From assembly GCF_021390675.1 (NCBI RefSeq), contig NZ_JAJEJV010000003.1:110293-174292 (forward strand): DNA of 64,000 nt, in the 5' to 3' direction. This document shows, one piece after another, positions 63,133-64,000 of this stretch; position 1 is the first letter of the stretch; the number at the start of each line of letters is the position of its first letter. This stretch comes from Dyella sp. 2HG41-7 (lineage in GTDB: Bacteria; Pseudomonadota; Gammaproteobacteria; Xanthomonadales; Rhodanobacteraceae). The position numbers were made by a program, and so were the translations under genes. Under the pieces are notes generated by a model. It ran no database searches and had not been told where the DNA came from. It saw only the letters and a list, made by a program, of their open reading frames with translations.

Positions 63133-64000
63133 TTAACCCACGGCCACGGTGGTTTTCGCCGGCTCGCTCACCAGCATGTTGGCGATGCTTTTCGCCGCCT
63201 CGCGCCCGTCGTACACCGCGCGCACAACCAGGTCCGCACCACGCACGTTGTCGCCGCCGGCGAAAATTTTCGGATGACTGGTTTGATGCGGCAGTCTGCC
63301 GTGCGCACCGGTGATCACTTTGCCGGACGACGCCAGTTGCACGCCATGTGCAGTCAACCATTCCGGTGGGCTGGGCAGAAAACCGAACGATTGAATCACC
63401 ACGTCAGCGGCGATCTCCGATTCGGTGCCGGGAATGTTCTGCGGTTTTGGACGTCCATCTCCGCTATCGACCAAACGCGTTTCCACAACACGCACACCGC
63501 GCACCTGGCCATTGCCGTCATCGAGAATCGCCATTGGCTGACGATGAAATAGGAAAGAAACACCCTCTTCACGACTGTAATTCACTTCGCGCGCGGAGCC
63601 GGGCATGCTCGCTTCATCGCGACGGTATACGCAGGTGACCGACGCGGCGCCGAGGCGAATCGCGGTGCGATTGCAATCCATACCAGTGTCGCCGCCACCT
63701 AGGACGACGACATGCTTGCCGTGGAAATCGAACATCGAAGCCGGCTCGTCGCGCATCAGCCGTTCGGTATTGGCGATCAGGAACGGCAACGCATCGTGCA
63801 CGCCTTGCAGCGCGTGTCCCGGCAGTTTTCCGTCGACGAACGTATACGCACCGGTACCGACGAATACCGCGTCGTATTCCTCAAGCAACGATTCGAATGC
63901 CACATCGCGCCCGATGTCTTTGCCGAGCACGAAACGCACGCCCATCCCTTCGAGCACATCGCGACGCGTGCGCACCACGCCCTTGTCCAACTTGAAGGGC
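63133..64000 (-). CDS. gltD: Glutamate synthase small subunit GltD (5' part beyond the window)
   Basis: The C-terminal 289 or so residues of GltD. The NADPH-binding motif VVVLGGGDTGMDCNRTAIRLGAA, VYRRDEASMPGS and the late FAD-binding KIFAGGDNVRGADLVVRAVYDGREAA match. GltD passes electrons from NADPH to GltB, which makes glutamate from glutamine and 2-oxoglutarate. The gene runs off the window at 64000, so its start, N-terminal Fe-S domain and the expected neighbour gltB are not seen. Confidence 0.95.
   Translation of the reverse strand, partial: PFKLDKGVVRTRRDVLEGMGVRFVLGKDIGRDVAFESLLEEYDAVFVGTGAYTFVDGKLPGHALQGVHDALPFLIANTERLMRDEPASMFDFHGKHVVVLGGGDTGMDCNRTAIRLGAASVTCVYRRDEASMPGSAREVNYSREEGVSFLFHRQPMAILDDGNGQVRGVRVVETRLVDSGDGRPKPQNIPGTESEIAADVVIQSFGFLPSPPEWLTAHGVQLASSGKVITGAHGRLPHQTSHPKIFAGGDNVRGADLVVRAVYDGREAAKSIANMLVSEPAKTTVAVG

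Overview
The window is a chromosomal segment of a Gram-negative gammaproteobacterium, most likely in the order Xanthomonadales (Rhodanobacteraceae or Xanthomonadaceae). The reasons are the GC-rich coding bias, the very high density of TonB-dependent receptors (five in 64 kb), a Xanthomonas-type GH13 alpha-glucosidase next to a receptor, the hemD-hemX-hemY order and the general mix of housekeeping genes. The genus is an inference. I see no rRNA, tRNA, CRISPR array, integrase or transposase gene, and no sign of a prophage or plasmid.

Layout. 1-5.2 kb: a carbohydrate-uptake locus, with a TonB-dependent receptor (minus) divergent from an alpha-glucosidase (plus); the shared intergenic region holds two inverted copies of a 16-bp near-palindrome. 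5.4-12.7 kb: an HMG-CoA-synthase-like enzyme, the regulator ModE, an OprD-type porin, a small membrane protein, the helicase gene uvrD (carrying an in-frame intergenic-type repeat) and a FUSC-type membrane protein. 12.7-15.8 kb: a second receptor divergent from a small secreted NTF2-like protein. 15.9-25.9 kb: a complete potassium operon with two 30-codon membrane peptides (one is KdpF), kdpA, kdpB, an unknown 67-codon gene, an outer-membrane barrel gene, kdpC, and then the sensor/regulator pair kdpD-kdpE after a repeat-bearing gap.

26.1-29.3 kb: hemD-hemX-hemY on the minus strand. 29.4-41.5 kb: mostly short transcription units, including two hotdog thioesterases, a lipoprotein, a rhodanese-fold membrane protein lacking its cysteine, an Fe-S flavin reductase, srkA, rlmI, rmuC, an AroE-like dehydrogenase, folE with an overlapping EF-hand gene, and an MFS transporter overlapping a DUF1993 gene. 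A 255-bp repeat-like element with perfect 22-bp terminal inverted repeats lies at 32.0-32.3 kb. 41.8-49.6 kb: a lower-GC Oar-like receptor, a DsbA/FrnE-type thiol oxidoreductase, an FAD oxidoreductase and dinG.

49.6-50.6 kb: the least explained part of the window, with three tandem minus-strand genes for very small secreted peptides. Each has a Sec-type signal peptide and a C-terminal pair of cysteines spaced C-x8-C or C-x9-C. 50.8-56.4 kb: HutD/Ves-like, NnrU, a small membrane protein, a DUF938 methyltransferase, YchJ-like, NRDE/TANGO2-like, an internally duplicated methylglyoxal synthase, and a fused SpmA-SpmB nucleoside-recognition membrane protein. 56.6-62.7 kb: two tandem paralogous receptors with matching upstream elements and strong terminators. 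The window ends inside gltD.

Many starts were moved downstream of the longest possible frame on the basis of Shine-Dalgarno sequences and signal peptides. All functions are homology calls from reading the translated sequence, without database searches.
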